From: Flavihumibacter sp. UBA7668
GTDB lineage: Bacteria > Bacteroidota > Bacteroidia > Chitinophagales > Chitinophagaceae
Assembly: GCF_002483205.1 (NCBI RefSeq)
Contig: NZ_DLHM01000007.1
Location: 62,001 to 126,000 of the forward strand
DNA length: 64,000 nt
Direction: 5' to 3'
Shown: positions 35,200 through 44,800 of the stretch, in pieces
Layout of the letters: each line of letters begins with the position of its first letter
How positions within the stretch are numbered: the stretch's first letter is position 1
Program-made: the position numbers and the translations under genes
The notes under the pieces: generated by a model
Told to the model about the DNA's origin: nothing
The model's database searches: none
The model's input: only the letters and a program-made list of their open reading frames with translations

Positions 35200-36228
35200 T
35201 TAAAACTGTCCGTTTCTTTCCTGAAAATGTGTTGCTTTTCCAAATGTATCTCCGCCCTGTTTCACCCATTCACTGGTGATATCAATGATATCCCGGATAG
35301 TGGTCCGCGGATAACCAAATAATTGGTTACAGGCGGAAGCGTTGCTAAGTAATGCTGTTGGCTCCGGCTGACTAATAAATACCGGTTGCTTATCAAATTT
35401 TCGACCAAACTGCTCGGCTATCCACTGAACAGAAAGTAATTCGGGACCGGTTACATTCAGAATTCTGGCCGGACTGCTGCAATGAAGTAAGGAACGGATG
35501 GCAATTTCATTGGCATCACCCTGCCAGATTACATTTACATTACCGGAGCTTAAATCAATGGCCTTGCCTTCCCAAACGGACTTGGCTATTTCCAACACCA
35601 CACCATAACGAAAATCTACTGCATAATTCAGCCGGTAGATGAGTGTCGGTGTTCCGTTTTTCTCAGCAAAATATTGAAAGATTCGTTCCCTTCCCAAACA
35701 GGACTGCCCGTATTCACCAACCGGAGCAGGTGTTACAGTTTCATCCAGTCCGCCTTTGTAAACTGGTGCAAATGGATACACGTTCCCGGTAGAAAAAGCT
35801 ACAATTTTTGAATTTTTAAATTTTTCGGCTACACGTCCGGGTAGGTAGGTATTCATAGCCCAGGTAAATCCTTCCCTTCCGGTGGTTCCGAATTTTTGTC
35901 CGGCCAGGTAAATAATATTTTCTACCTGAGGCAGTCCTTTCAATGCATCATCATCCAAAAGATCAGCAGCAATTGTCTCCACTCCGGCTGCTTCTAATTC
36001 CTGTTTGAGTCCGGATTCAGAAAACCGTGATACCCCAATTACCCTTTTTGAAATACCGGCTTCAGCAATGGCTTGTATCGCCAGTTTTGCCATACTCGGA
36101 CCCATCTTACCTCCCACACCCAGGAGCATGATATCTCCTGAAATAGTCTTCAAATCTTCTGTCAAAGCAGGTGAAGGTGCGAGTAAGCGCTTTTCCCACT
36201 GCTCCAGTTCTGTAAATTGACCACTCAT
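35200..36228 (-). CDS. NAD-dependent epimerase/dehydratase-like protein
   Basis: The 342-residue Rossmann protein has the dinucleotide motif LGVGGKMGPSMA, Asp-containing IAADLLDDDALKGL, NIIYLAGQKFGTTG and the SDR serine region IVAFSTGNVYPF. The active-site YxxxK of extended SDRs reads EYGQSCLGRE, so Lys is replaced by Cys; I believe this is shared by the subfamily, but the catalytic mechanism must then differ. It probably oxidises or isomerises a sugar or sugar acid for the aldolase encoded 2 bases downstream. It lies 5 bases after the NRAMP-like gene. Confidence 0.85.
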   Translation of the reverse strand: MSGQFTELEQWEKRLLAPSPALTEDLKTISGDIMLLGVGGKMGPSMAKLAIQAIAEAGISKRVIGVSRFSESGLKQELEAAGVETIAADLLDDDALKGLPQVENIIYLAGQKFGTTGREGFTWAMNTYLPGRVAEKFKNSKIVAFSTGNVYPFAPVYKGGLDETVTPAPVGEYGQSCLGRERIFQYFAEKNGTPTLIYRLNYAVDFRYGVVLEIAKSVWEGKAIDLSSGNVNVIWQGDANEIAIRSLLHCSSPARILNVTGPELLSVQWIAEQFGRKFDKQPVFISQPEPTALLSNASACNQLFGYPRTTIRDIIDITSEWVKQGGDTFGKATHFQERNGQF

Positions 36229-36233
36229 TTTAT

Positions 36234-37433
36234 TTATTTTAAAAACAGTTCGTAGAAATTAAATACCGCTAGTGAGGTAACTAATAATAATCCCAGGAAG
36301 CCAATAATCCGCTGACTTTGGCTATTTACCTGATCTCCCATAATGGATCGATCATTGGCAATTGCCAAAAGTGCAAAGCCAATAAATGGCACTAAAAAAA
36401 TGGTAATACTTTGTGCCAATACAATCATTTCAAGTGGCAGTTTCCCAAATAGGATTGCAACAGTAGCACCTGTAACCATTACTGCTGCAATAAGCCATTT
36501 CACTTTTGTATCCCTGAATCCATCACCCCAGCCAAGTGCATCTCCCAGTAAACTGCCACCTACAGTGGCATTTCCAACCAAAGAGGAAAAGGAGGCTCCA
36601 AATAAACCCAGATAGAATAATACGGATGCATACTCTCCATATAATGGCTCCAAAGCTTTCGCCATTCCTGCAGCATTGGTTACTTTTATCTGTTGAGGAT
36701 GTAAAACTGATGCGGCACAAATCAATACAACAGCACTCATTACTCCCAGTATAAGAATTCCTGTAGTACCGGAAGATTTTCCGGCGCCTCCCGGATGAAT
36801 TCTTCTTCTTTCTCTTTCCAAATAGGACTGATACACGGCCCCAACGATGGAAAAACAGGAAGCAATAAAAGCAATGACCAATCCTATTGATCCATCAGGC
36901 AAAGAAGGAACCAATCCGCCCAGAATTGAAGAAGCGGATGGTTTCGCCATAAACAGCGTGGATCCAAATGCAAACAACATCAATCCAACCAACGCCATCA
37001 TAAGTTTCTCTAGAACTGAATAAAAACTTCGGAAAAAAAGTAGGCTGATGGACAATGCTGTAAATAACAGAATCCAGTTATTGGGTTTTGTATGAGTTGA
37101 TTCACCCAGAGAAATTCCTAATCCGATTGCATTACCTGCCTGAAAAGATGCGGTCACCAAAAATATGCCTGCTCCTATTGCAATGGATACCACACCACCC
37201 CATTTTTGCCGGATTAAGGTAAGCAAACTGGCAGATGCCGTTGCACCGATCCGCGCCCCCATATTGGTGAAGCTGATCATAAAAAATATCGCCACAACAA
37301 TAATCCATGTTAATCTATATCCATATTCAGCCCCCAGCCGGGAAGTGATCGTCATTTTACTTGGGCCAAATACCAGAGCAGCGGTGATTATACCGGGACC
37401 TAATCGCGATAGCCAATTTCGGATAGCGTACAT
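36234..37433 (-). CDS. NRAMP-family-like membrane transporter without metal motifs
   Basis: The 399-residue integral membrane protein has about 11 TM helices and aligns with NRAMP: LGPGIITAALVFGP at TM1, EYGYRLTWIIVVAIFF, and a TM6 segment FSIVGAVYQSYLERERR. The metal-binding DPGN of TM1 is replaced by GPSK (residues 23-26) and the TM6 MPH by YQS (201-203), so manganese or iron binding as in NRAMP is not expected. It is the only inner-membrane transporter in the uronate operon, so it may import the sugar or sugar acid. It lies 2 bases after the dehydrogenase gene. Confidence 0.85.
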   Translation of the reverse strand: MYAIRNWLSRLGPGIITAALVFGPSKMTITSRLGAEYGYRLTWIIVVAIFFMISFTNMGARIGATASASLLTLIRQKWGGVVSIAIGAGIFLVTASFQAGNAIGLGISLGESTHTKPNNWILLFTALSISLLFFRSFYSVLEKLMMALVGLMLFAFGSTLFMAKPSASSILGGLVPSLPDGSIGLVIAFIASCFSIVGAVYQSYLERERRRIHPGGAGKSSGTTGILILGVMSAVVLICAASVLHPQQIKVTNAAGMAKALEPLYGEYASVLFYLGLFGASFSSLVGNATVGGSLLGDALGWGDGFRDTKVKWLIAAVMVTGATVAILFGKLPLEMIVLAQSITIFLVPFIGFALLAIANDRSIMGDQVNSQSQRIIGFLGLLLVTSLAVFNFYELFLK

Positions 37434-37435
37434 AG

Positions 37436-38926
37436 TTAGTTATTGGTTCTTTTTTTTTGAATAGCCGCTGGTGTAATTACTCCCGCTTCGTTTGACCAGG
37501 CAGTTCGGATATAGGATAATACCATCGCCAATTCTTCGTCCTTCATAAAAGAAAAGGAGGGCATCTGATTTTTACCCTGTAATACCAGTTTCACCAGAGA
37601 ATCCGAATTATTTAATACCAATTCATTTTGAACAAGTGAAGGAAAACTTCCAGTTACTCCTGATCCATTTGGTTTATGACAGGATGCACAATATTGATTA
37701 TAGATCCCTGCTCCATCTTTTGAATGTACCAATCCGGCCTTCCCTGGTTTTAAGATTTCACCTTTACTTTCCTTAGCTGGCGAAATTTTTAATACCCGAT
37801 CATCGGTAGCTTTAGGGAAACCCGGACCCGGATTCCAGTCCCGGTTGCTGGTAGCCATAAATATATCCCCCTCTGGAGAAACTGTAATGGACCTAATTCT
37901 TCCATACACTCCTTCCAGTAAAACAATTTCATCGGTTATTTTTTCTCCGCTCTTATCCAGTTTCAGCACCCTTAAACTCTGGGCTTTCAGGCTCACCAGC
38001 AACAAACTGTTTTTCCATTCAGGGATGCGGTCCTTATTGTACCAGACTAATCCTGCGGGTGCTATAGTGGGTGTCCAGGTCTTAATCGGACTGATCCGAT
38101 TCGCAAATGCAGGATCCATTTCTTTCGCCGAGTCTGTATACCCTTCAATCTCCGGCCATCCATAGTTGCCCAACGGTTGAAGTAAATTGATTTCATCATC
38201 CGTGGCCTCGCCATGTTCGGACGCATACCATTTACCGCTTGCACCTTCCGTCAATCCCTGCATATTACGAAACCCCCAGGCCCAAACCGGAGAACCGGCA
38301 ATCGGATTGTCATCAGGAATGGATCCCTCCCTATTAATTCGTAAAATTTTTCCATTCAATGAAGTACTGTCCTGAGCATTCCCATATCGGTGTGCATCAC
38401 CTGTTGCCCAGTAAATAATGCCATCTTCGGAAACTTTCAAACGGGAACCATTATGTGAATGATTGCCTGGTATCTGAAGCACCAGAAACGGTTCTACCAA
38501 ACTATCCCGTTCAAGTCTGTAACGAACCAGTTTACTGGTAACAATAGTGTCTTTCTGATGCGTATAATTCAGGAATGCATATATAGTACCATCCGATTCT
38601 TTAAACAAATCCATACCCAATAAACCTGCTGTTCGCTTAAACCAAACATCAGGTACTTTAAGTACAGATTGAATTTTCCCGGTGGAAGGATCCAATCGGC
38701 TTACGCCTCCCTCCTGCTCCGTCATCCAGATTTTCCCATCCGGTCCCCAGCAAATCTCCCAGGGAACCTTGCGATTGATCGCCACTTCATAAACACCCAA
38801 CAAACTGCTGTCAGATTGAATGGTAGCGATTTGAGGAAAAGCAACCGAATCCTCTTTACAACTATACAGACCACTGCAGATCAGCAGTATAAAAAACAAA
38901 TTAAGCCCAAAACTATTTTTGTTCAT
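37436..38926 (-). CDS. PQQ-dependent sugar dehydrogenase with C-terminal cytochrome c
   Basis: The 496-residue lipoprotein (lipobox SGLYSC) has an N-terminal glucose/sorbosone-dehydrogenase propeller (PWEICWGPDGKIWMTEQEGG, NHSHNGSRLKVSEDGIIYWA, KILRINREGSIPDDNP, WGFRNMQGL). It ends in a cytochrome c domain with the haem motif CASCH and a likely Met ligand in QMPSF. It would oxidise a sugar in the periplasm and pass electrons through its own haem to the respiratory chain. Its start overlaps the BNR_4 gene's stop by four bases (ATGA). In this locus the substrate is probably a sugar released by the lyase/GH88 pair (inference). Confidence 0.92.
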   Translation of the reverse strand: MNKNSFGLNLFFILLICSGLYSCKEDSVAFPQIATIQSDSSLLGVYEVAINRKVPWEICWGPDGKIWMTEQEGGVSRLDPSTGKIQSVLKVPDVWFKRTAGLLGMDLFKESDGTIYAFLNYTHQKDTIVTSKLVRYRLERDSLVEPFLVLQIPGNHSHNGSRLKVSEDGIIYWATGDAHRYGNAQDSTSLNGKILRINREGSIPDDNPIAGSPVWAWGFRNMQGLTEGASGKWYASEHGEATDDEINLLQPLGNYGWPEIEGYTDSAKEMDPAFANRISPIKTWTPTIAPAGLVWYNKDRIPEWKNSLLLVSLKAQSLRVLKLDKSGEKITDEIVLLEGVYGRIRSITVSPEGDIFMATSNRDWNPGPGFPKATDDRVLKISPAKESKGEILKPGKAGLVHSKDGAGIYNQYCASCHKPNGSGVTGSFPSLVQNELVLNNSDSLVKLVLQGKNQMPSFSFMKDEELAMVLSYIRTAWSNEAGVITPAAIQKKRTNN

Positions 38927-40380
38927 TTTTTTACACGACGTGGTTTTTCAAACGCTTTTTTCATTTGAACTGGCAATTGGTATACCCGTCCCTTCCGATC
39001 TGAAAAATACAATTTTGATTGGGAAGGCTGGCGGCCATGTCCATCGGCCCAGAATGAATAAAATCCCGAATGAACATTTACCGGTTTTCTTGGATAGGCG
39101 TGATTAAATCTACTATCTGCAGTCAACTCTTTTGATTTCCAGGTTTTTCCCTGGTCGGCGCTTTCCCATTGAACCAATTCGCCGCCGGTATTAAACGCCT
39201 GTGGACCGGTTGCAGTTGGACCCACCACTACCCAGGTGCCATCTGCCTCCACATAAAGCGAGCCCATGTCGTAGTTGTTGTCGGACTCCGTTAATTTATT
39301 GATTTCCCAATCAGCTCCATTAAAATGCGCGGTAAACCATTCCTGCGGACCGGATTTCGGTCCGGCTTCATATCCATTGCTCGTTATGTATAAAATGATG
39401 GGCCTTCCCTTTGCATCAAAAGCCAGGTCATTGATATAAACCAGTTTACCTTCTCTTGCATAGTCTTTCACCAATGCAGCATGTTGAATGGAATTAACCG
39501 GTAATTGAATAGTTTCACCAGTAGCCGTTTGCCAGCTGTTGGCAAAATCAGCCGTTTCAACATAGTACAGATTGGTACGATAATTCAGTCCGTTTTCTTT
39601 TTCCTTTATTGGATGATAATTGAAAGATGTTGCTATTTTCTTACCCCACTGGCCACTGGTCTGATAATGCCCTTCTTCAATGGTGGCAATATCCATCCAT
39701 TCACCATAGGACCTGCCATCCATACTCTTCATATACGAAATAGTACGGCGCGGTTTGGATGGTTGCTGCGGAATTACCTTACGATCATAATGTGTAAACA
39801 AATTTAAAAATCCACTATCCGGTACCACCCAGGCCTGCAAATAAGAAAAATTATCAAGTGGTTTAGTTGAACCATTTACCTGTTTGCTAACAGGGATCCG
39901 CTCAAATTCAGCAATATCATAGGGCTGTTTGCTGCGATGTACATACGAAACAGTGCTGGTGCCATGCGAAGTGGAAAATAACCAGATATATCCTTGCGCA
40001 TCAATATTCAATACCGGGTTGTCATGGGCGTCATTGGTATTTTTATCCATTACTAAAACCGGCCTTGGAACCTTTCCTGTTTTGTGATCAAAATAGGACA
40101 CCATATGCAACAGTGTTTTACCTGCTGTATCCGTGCCACCATAACAAAAAAAAGTCTTATTTACTTTCGGCGCATACACAGAAAAAGGATAGTGATTGGC
40201 GGGATAAGTACCCAACCCCCCACTATACTTATACACGTATTCATCACCAGATGGCTGGTTGCTGTACCAGATTCCCCGATAGCCATCAAAAGGCTGATTG
40301 AGCGTGATGGAAGTGTCTATGTTGCCGACACATAGCAGTGTTCGGCAACATAGTACAAGTAAAAGAAATAGTCGGATCAA
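38923..40380 (-). CDS. BNR_4 beta-propeller protein, candidate polysaccharide lyase
   Basis: The 485-residue protein has a signal peptide (FLLLVLCCRTLLCVG) and the BNR_4 pattern: FDGYRGIWYSNQPSGDEYVY, GLGTYPANHYPFSVYAPKVN, AHDNPVLNIDAQGYIWLFS, TSHGTSTVSYVHRS, and a C-terminal YSFWADGHGRQPSQSKLYF. Propellers of this family include ulvan lyases PL24/PL25 and rhamnose-glucuronate lyases PL42, which leave a 4,5-unsaturated glucuronate end. The same operon encodes a GH88 enzyme that removes exactly this residue, so a lyase role is a reasonable inference. It lies 17 bases after SusD. I cannot assign a PL family from sequence alone. Confidence 0.75.
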   Translation of the reverse strand: MIRLFLLLVLCCRTLLCVGNIDTSITLNQPFDGYRGIWYSNQPSGDEYVYKYSGGLGTYPANHYPFSVYAPKVNKTFFCYGGTDTAGKTLLHMVSYFDHKTGKVPRPVLVMDKNTNDAHDNPVLNIDAQGYIWLFSTSHGTSTVSYVHRSKQPYDIAEFERIPVSKQVNGSTKPLDNFSYLQAWVVPDSGFLNLFTHYDRKVIPQQPSKPRRTISYMKSMDGRSYGEWMDIATIEEGHYQTSGQWGKKIATSFNYHPIKEKENGLNYRTNLYYVETADFANSWQTATGETIQLPVNSIQHAALVKDYAREGKLVYINDLAFDAKGRPIILYITSNGYEAGPKSGPQEWFTAHFNGADWEINKLTESDNNYDMGSLYVEADGTWVVVGPTATGPQAFNTGGELVQWESADQGKTWKSKELTADSRFNHAYPRKPVNVHSGFYSFWADGHGRQPSQSKLYFSDRKGRVYQLPVQMKKAFEKPRRVKK

Positions 40381-40397
40381 AGGAACTGATTTAACTG

Positions 40398-41864
40398 TTA
40401 TTGATAACCGGGATTCTGTGTAATCTTAGCAGGATTGATATCGATCTGCAACTGAGGAATCGGATAAAGTAATTGATAGGGCTCGATCTCAATACCATGT
40501 TCAGCCATCACAGCAATGGCTCTGTCTGTACGAACCAGATCAAACCAGCGATGATTTTCAAAAGCCAGTTCAACACGGCGTTCCTGCTCAATAGCCAACC
40601 GAAAAGCAGCCTGATCTGCAACCTGTAAGGAAGCCTCTGCATTCACAGCTGTTTTAGATGGAAGTCCGGCGCGTGTGCGAACCTGATTCAGCATATTGAA
40701 TGCTTCTCCATCTGCTACAAATCCCTGCTCATTCAATGCTTCTGCATACATCAGCAATACATCTGCATAGCGTAACACCGTCCAGTTATTATCTGCATCA
40801 TTTGCCTGGAAAGGAATATCGAGGTATTTCGTGATGTATTTCACACCAACAAAATTGCTGCCGTTCATATATCCCTGCGCCATAGAAAGATCTTTCCGGA
40901 GATCATTTGCTTCATATGCATCCGACATATCCTGGGTTGGGATATTGTAACCCAATCCCGCTCCAACCTTACTCACAATTACGCCGGATCCACGTGGTGC
41001 AAACTGGTTGGTAAAGGGGCTTCCTTCTCCGGTTCCGCCTTTTTTGAATTGTACTTCAAAAATAGACTCCCGGTGATTTTCATTGGTTACTTTCCAGAGA
41101 TCCCCATAATTCGGTAATAACATATAACGGTTCTCACCGGTATTATCTATTACTTCTTTTAATTTGGAAGCTGCCAAACCCCACTGCTTATTGGTGAGAT
41201 ACACTTTTCCCAACAAGGTCTTTGCAGCACCGGAAGTAGCGCGACCAATATCTGCACCCGTGTAAATAACCGGGAGTTTGGATTCGGCATCCTGCAGATC
41301 TGCTATGATTTGCTCATACACTTTCGCAACTGATTCACGACCATACGCATATCCTTCTTCAGGAGATTTTAATTCAGTCAGCACCAATGGAATAGCACCA
41401 AAAGTGCGAACCATGTTGAAATACATCAATGCGCGGAGAAATTTCACTTCGCCGATATAACGGCTTTTGAGTGCCGCATCCATTTCAATGGCATCAATGC
41501 GGGCGAGTACGATATTGCACTGAGAAAGTCCGCGGTAATGATCATTCCACATACCATTCAACAACGTATTGCCCGACTGGTTAGTGAAAATATCTATCTC
41601 CACCACATTCAATCCTGTTTGCACATCCAGGATCTCTGTATTATCAGAACGCACTTCTGCAACTTCATGAAGCGCACTCCAGTATTGTCCACTGTATTGC
41701 AATGCCCCATAGGCTGCATTCACTGCCAGTTTCATATCGGCAGCTGTCTTGTAAAAATTAACGCTGTTGTTCTGGGAAATCGGAGCAAGCTCAATAAAGT
41801 CCTTACTGCATCCGGCAAATCCCAAACTTATCGCTGTTGCTGTATAGATAAGAATTCGTTTCAT
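40398..41864 (-). CDS. RagB/SusD family outer-membrane lipoprotein (uronate locus)
   Basis: The 488-residue protein has a lipobox (AISLGFAGC) and SusD landmarks: MKLAVNAAYGALQYSGQYW, YIGEVKFLRALMYFNMVRTF, WTVLRYADVLLMYAEALNEQ, RRVELAFENHRWFDLVRTDR and the end YQLLYPIPQLQIDINP. It binds the target oligosaccharide at the cell surface over the SusC pore encoded 18 bases upstream. Its sequence is clearly different from the SusD of the mannan locus, consistent with a different ligand. Confidence 0.95.
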   Translation of the reverse strand: MKRILIYTATAISLGFAGCSKDFIELAPISQNNSVNFYKTAADMKLAVNAAYGALQYSGQYWSALHEVAEVRSDNTEILDVQTGLNVVEIDIFTNQSGNTLLNGMWNDHYRGLSQCNIVLARIDAIEMDAALKSRYIGEVKFLRALMYFNMVRTFGAIPLVLTELKSPEEGYAYGRESVAKVYEQIIADLQDAESKLPVIYTGADIGRATSGAAKTLLGKVYLTNKQWGLAASKLKEVIDNTGENRYMLLPNYGDLWKVTNENHRESIFEVQFKKGGTGEGSPFTNQFAPRGSGVIVSKVGAGLGYNIPTQDMSDAYEANDLRKDLSMAQGYMNGSNFVGVKYITKYLDIPFQANDADNNWTVLRYADVLLMYAEALNEQGFVADGEAFNMLNQVRTRAGLPSKTAVNAEASLQVADQAAFRLAIEQERRVELAFENHRWFDLVRTDRAIAVMAEHGIEIEPYQLLYPIPQLQIDINPAKITQNPGYQ

Positions 41865-41882
41865 GTTTCTTCAGTTTTGAGA

Positions 41883-44800
41883 TTAGAAGCCCAGGTTTAA
41901 TCCAAGAGTAAAAGTGCGGGCTACAGGATAACCACCATAGTCCACACCGGGAGTTAATGTATTTGCACCGGTCACGCTCACTTCTGGATTGTATCCTTTG
42001 TAATTGGTAAACGTGTGCAGGTTTTGAGCACTAACATACAGGCGGGCAGATCTTGCTCGAACATATCCGGCCAGTTTCTCATTCAGGTTATAGCCCAATG
42101 CTATATTTCTTATTCTCAAAAAGGAAGCATCCTCAACAAACAGGGAAGTAATATTGGCACTGGCATTGCTGCTGGTATAACGGGCCAGATCACGGTTCAG
42201 TCTTGGAACATTTCCGTTGCCAGGATCCTGTGGAGAACGCCATGCATTCAACATATCAGCTGATCCATTACCGGTACCTGCATAGTTGGCATAAAAACGA
42301 CGGCCCAGGTTCATTACTTCAAACCCCTGTACACCCTGCAACAGGATATTCAGTTCAAATCCTTTGTAAGAAAAACTATTGTTGATACCATAGGTCATAT
42401 CAGGGAAAGGATTACCCAAAATGGTACGGTCATCAGTGCTCAGCACACCATCCCCATTTATATCCTCAAACTTCAGGTGACCAGGCCTTGAATCAGCAAA
42501 TTTGGGGCTCTTTTCCAAATCAGCTTCATCCTGATAAACGCCAATCACTTTATATCCATAAAAATTACCCATTGCCTGACCAATCTCGGTTTTATGGCTG
42601 GAGTTCAACTGATAATTCCCGAAGATCGGTGCCCCTTCAGGACCTAGTGCCAATACCTTGTTTCGGTTGAAGGATACATTGATATCAGTGGTCCATTTGA
42701 ACGCCCCAACGGTATTCTTCGTTGCAAGGGATAATTCTATCCCGTGGTTTTTGATTTCTCCGATATTTTGTGTTGCAGAAGTAAATCCGGTTAGTGATGG
42801 AACCGGCACATTCAGCAATAATTTAGACGTGCGTTTGTCGTAATAATCTGCAGTAAACACGACCCGATTATTCCAAACACTCATTTCCACTCCCAGATCC
42901 AATTGTTTGTTCATTTCCCAACCCAGATTCACATTTCCAAATGTACTCGGATACAAGCCATTCACTTCCTGACCGGTTCCTGTTCCCAATACATAGTTTT
43001 GTGAAGACAGAAGAGCAATATGTGCATAGTTGCCGATAAAATTATTACCTGTTACACCATAGCTGGCACGAAGTCTCAGATCATCCAACCAGTTGATACC
43101 AGACATAAAAGACTCTTCAGAAATCCTCCATCCGGCAGATACAGAAGGGAATGTTCCCCACTTATTATTGGCTCCAAAACGGGAAGATCCATCTCGACGA
43201 ATTGTCGCAGTTAATAAATACTTACGATCAAAACTATAATTCACACGGGCCAGATAAGAAAGCAGTGACCATTGTTGCTGATCAGAACTTCCTCCATTGA
43301 TAATTCCTGCATTGATTGTTTGGACATTATCATTCGGGAAATTCGTTGCTGATACAAAATTGCTTTCGAAATTATCTTTCTGGGCAGTATAACCAAGCAA
43401 GGCATCAAACTGATGACGGTCAATTGTTTTTTTATAGGCCAGGGTATATTCAGACAGCCAGTTGATGGATTGGCTGGTGGTGTTGGTTGCCACCGGAATT
43501 GAAGGTGGAGGTGCACCATCGCGTCCTACAATAGATGGAATAAACGTGCGATTTCTTGCTGAAGAAAAATCTGCACCCACCAATAATTTAAACTTTAAAT
43601 CTTTCAATAGCTCAACCTCAGCAAAACTGGTACCCAGCACACGCATGCGATTCCACTTATTCACTCGTTCTTTTGCTGACTTTACCGGATTTTCCACACT
43701 ACTGAATCCATATCCAAGATTCAGTGCATGTGTGTAACTGCCATCTTCATTGTAAACAGGCAAATGTGGAGCCATCAACAAAGCAGAAAGAATTACAGCT
43801 CCTCCACTCCAGTGACCTTCTGCCTCTACTACATCACTTGTAGTAAATGTTGGAGTAAGATTAGCACCAACTTTAATTCGATCAGAAATCTGAGATTCAA
43901 CATTTAGTTTAAAACTATAGCGTTTGAAATTACCATTGATTACTACTCCATCCTGATCAAGGTAACCGGCCGACATATAATATTTTGTCTTTTCATTACC
44001 ACCGGAGAAACTCAACTGAACATTTTTGATAGGCGCGGATTGGAAAATCTCATCCTGCCAGTCGGTTCCTTTACCAAGCGCAGCAGGATTTGCCAGAAAT
44101 GGAGGAATCCGATATAATACATTGTTACGAACAGTATTATCGTCTGTTACAGAACCACCTCTGTCTACCCAGGCATTATTGCGGGTTTCAGTAATATAAG
44201 TAGCAAAACCCTCTGCATCCAGCATGTCGATTTTTTTGGCTACTTCCTGAAAACCGGTAAACATATCCAGGTTTACCCGGGAAGTACCAGACTTACCGGA
44301 TTTAGTGGTAATAATGATTACACCATTGGAACCACGTGATCCATAAATAGCGGTGGCAGATGCATCTTTCAATACCTGAACCGATTCAATATCATTCGGA
44401 TTGATGGTATTCAGCGGATTATTGGTTTGGTTATAATCGCTGCTTACAGGAAAACCATCAATCACATAAAGTGGCTCATTTCCTGCAGTAAGCGATCCCG
44501 CACCACGAACCCGAACTGTTACACCACCACCAGGCGTTCCCGTTGTTTGCGCAACCTGTACACCGGCAATTTGTCCGGCAAGGGCTGCATCCATGGAAGT
44601 AACCGGCTGGTCTTTAATTTTTTTCGAAGGCAGTGAAGCAATTGCACCGGTAACATCCCTTCTTTCCTGAGTTCCATAGCCCACCACTACAACAGATTTT
44701 AAACTATTGTCATCCTCTTTCAATACCACGCGGATGTCCTGATTTTTTTTCAGCACCACTTCCTGCATGAGATATCCGGTATAGGAAATAACCAACACGG

